Source of the DNA: Hydrogenophaga sp. 2FB
GTDB taxonomy: Bacteria; Pseudomonadota; Gammaproteobacteria; Burkholderiales; Burkholderiaceae_C
Assembly: GCF_005503365.1 (NCBI RefSeq)
Contig: NZ_SCML01000056.1
Span: 1-40,412 of the forward strand
Length of the DNA stretch: 40,412 nucleotides
Direction: 5' to 3'
The translations under genes were made by a program, and so were the position numbers. Below, one piece after another: positions 39,657-40,412 of the stretch. How positions within the stretch are numbered: the stretch's first letter is position 1; each line of letters starts with the position of its first letter. Below the pieces are notes generated by a model. It ran no database searches. It was given only the letters and a program-made list of their open reading frames with translations, and was not told the DNA's origin.

Positions 39657-39698
39657 TGACCGGGTCAGCGGTCATGGTTGCGATGGGAATCGCAACCA
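39657..39698. promoter_or_regulatory. Two adjacent inverted repeats before tetR 2
   Basis: TGACCG (39657-39662) is inverted as CGGTCA (39669-39674). Directly after comes TGGTTGCGAT (39675-39684), perfectly inverted as ATCGCAACCA (39689-39698) around four bases. There is no U-run, so a regulatory site is more likely than a terminator. It ends 25 bases before the tetR start. Confidence 0.55.
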
Positions 39699-39723
39699 CC
39701 TAATCCAGGAATTTACGCAAGAC

Positions 39724-40299
39724 ATGTCAAAGAAAACGGGCGGACAAGTAAGCAGGCTTCCTCAGATCCTGGACAAGGCGGCTGAACTTTTCGCGGCCAA
39801 TGGCTATCGGGGCACGTCGACCCGCGAGATCATGGGCGCGCTGAACATGCCATCGGGCTCGCTGTACTACCACTTCTCATCCAAGGAAGACCTGTTGGCG
39901 GAGGTCTACAAAGTGGGTGTGCAACACGTGATCGACGTGGTGGACCGAGCCATCGTGGGAGAGGCCGATCCTTGGGTGCGACTGGAAAAGGCCTGTGCCG
40001 CGCACCTCCAGGCCATTCTTGAAGACAACAGCTATGCCCAGGTGATTTCCAAGATCATGCCGGAAGACGTTCCCAGTGACACGGAGCGGCTCACCGAACT
40101 GCGCGATGCATACGAAATGATCTTTGTGAAGGTGATTCAAGACCTGACGCTGCCATCCGACATCAGCCGCAAGTCCCTCCGGTTGTTGCTTCTGGGTGCG
40201 CTGAACTGGTCCCGGATCTGGTACCGATCCGGGCAGGATTCGCCGGCGGCCATCGCAGCCGAGTTTGTGCAAATCGTGAGAGGGAACCTGCAGCGTTAG
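39724..40299 (+). CDS. TetR/AcrR family transcriptional regulator 2
   Basis: A 191-residue TetR-type regulator, with the DNA-binding part at about residues 12-58 ('MPSGSLYYHFSSKEDLL'). It is a paralog of the TetR at 7026-7628, the similarity running through both domains. Two inverted repeats lie just upstream and may be its own operator; they differ from the ACGAACGNTCG sites. It follows the thiolase gene by about 110 bases and is convergent with the acyl-CoA dehydrogenase at the window edge, the stops being adjacent. The effector is probably a pathway CoA ester, by analogy only. Confidence 0.9.
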   Translation: MSKKTGGQVSRLPQILDKAAELFAANGYRGTSTREIMGALNMPSGSLYYHFSSKEDLLAEVYKVGVQHVIDVVDRAIVGEADPWVRLEKACAAHLQAILEDNSYAQVISKIMPEDVPSDTERLTELRDAYEMIFVKVIQDLTLPSDISRKSLRLLLLGALNWSRIWYRSGQDSPAAIAAEFVQIVRGNLQR

Positions 40300-40412
40300 T
40301 CAGCAGGTTTCTGCGAAGAGTTCGCGGCCGATGAGCATGCGGCGGATCTCGCTCGTGCCCGCGCCGATTTCATAGAGCTTGGCATCGCGCCACAGGCGGC
40401 CCAGCGGGTACT
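40300..40412 (-). CDS. Acyl-CoA dehydrogenase C-terminus (isovaleryl-CoA dehydrogenase-like), partial
   Basis: The minus strand encodes the last 37 residues of an acyl-CoA dehydrogenase, ending TGC TGA. The visible part, 'YPLGRLWRDAKLYEIGAGTS' followed by EIRRMLIGREL, is the C-terminal FAD-domain end typical of isovaleryl-CoA dehydrogenases. 'IGAGT' stands where other family members have the catalytic 'YEGT'. The gene continues beyond the right edge. It may begin a leucine-type catabolic operon outside the window. Confidence 0.85.
   Translation of the reverse strand, partial: YPLGRLWRDAKLYEIGAGTSEIRRMLIGRELFAETC

Overview
The window is GC-rich proteobacterial DNA, most likely from a betaproteobacterium of the order Burkholderiales, perhaps Comamonadaceae. 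The signs are a DUF4148 secreted protein, Liv-type ABC transporters of the aromatic/acyl-acid kind, densely overlapping genes and CaiB-type CoA transferases. No rRNA, tRNA, CRISPR array or complete insertion sequence was seen.

Layout. 1-1.26 kb: a class III CoA transferase. 1.26-6.7 kb: an accessory stretch with a poxvirus-like topoisomerase IB, small membrane proteins, a YetF/DUF421 protein, an isochorismatase-like hydrolase, a Gln/Gly-rich low-complexity protein, a triple-repeat DUF4148 protein, and two gene relics (the 3' ends of a sodC and of a glutathione reductase gene). 7.0-40.3 kb: a catabolic island. It starts with a TetR gene and ends with a related TetR gene. A convergent isovaleryl-CoA-dehydrogenase-like gene begins to appear at the right edge.

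Catabolic island. The left arm (minus strand, 17.4 to 7.7 kb) encodes a crotonase, split B12 acyl-CoA mutase 1 (large and small subunits), a CaiB-type CoA transferase, MeaB, a periplasmic binding protein, a 2-oxoglutarate/Fe(II)-type oxygenase, an aldehyde dehydrogenase and an SDR. An IclR gene is divergent from it. The middle arm (plus strand, 18.5 to 28.2 kb) encodes a complete Liv-type transporter, an acyl-CoA synthetase, an MFE-2-like dehydrogenase and hydratase as separate proteins, and a long-chain-type acyl-CoA dehydrogenase. The right arm (28.4 to 39.6 kb) encodes split B12 mutase 2, a MeaB fused to a PaaI-like thioesterase, an unknown 122-residue protein, a second Liv-type transporter, a second acyl-CoA ligase and a thiolase.

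How it may work (inference). An organic acid or its precursor is imported, and oxidised by oxygenase, dehydrogenase and aldehyde dehydrogenase if needed. It is activated by ligase or CoA transferase, rearranged by one or both adenosylcobalamin mutases, and then broken down by beta-oxidation. Mutase 1 keeps the Tyr and Arg that read the free carboxylate in methylmalonyl-CoA mutase, but has Ala in place of the Tyr next to the catalytic His. Mutase 2 has lost both specificity residues (Leu, Asn). Neither matches the methylmalonyl-, isobutyryl- or 2-hydroxyisobutyryl-CoA mutase signatures. The substrate cannot be named from sequence. Similar palindromes (core ACGAACGNTCG) before the tetR gene and the three arms suggest one shared TetR regulon. 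A tetR 3'-end relic overlapping the mutase 2 small-subunit start, and a matching relic of a mutase start in the tail of the first tetR, show that a tetR-mutase module was once contiguous and has been rearranged.
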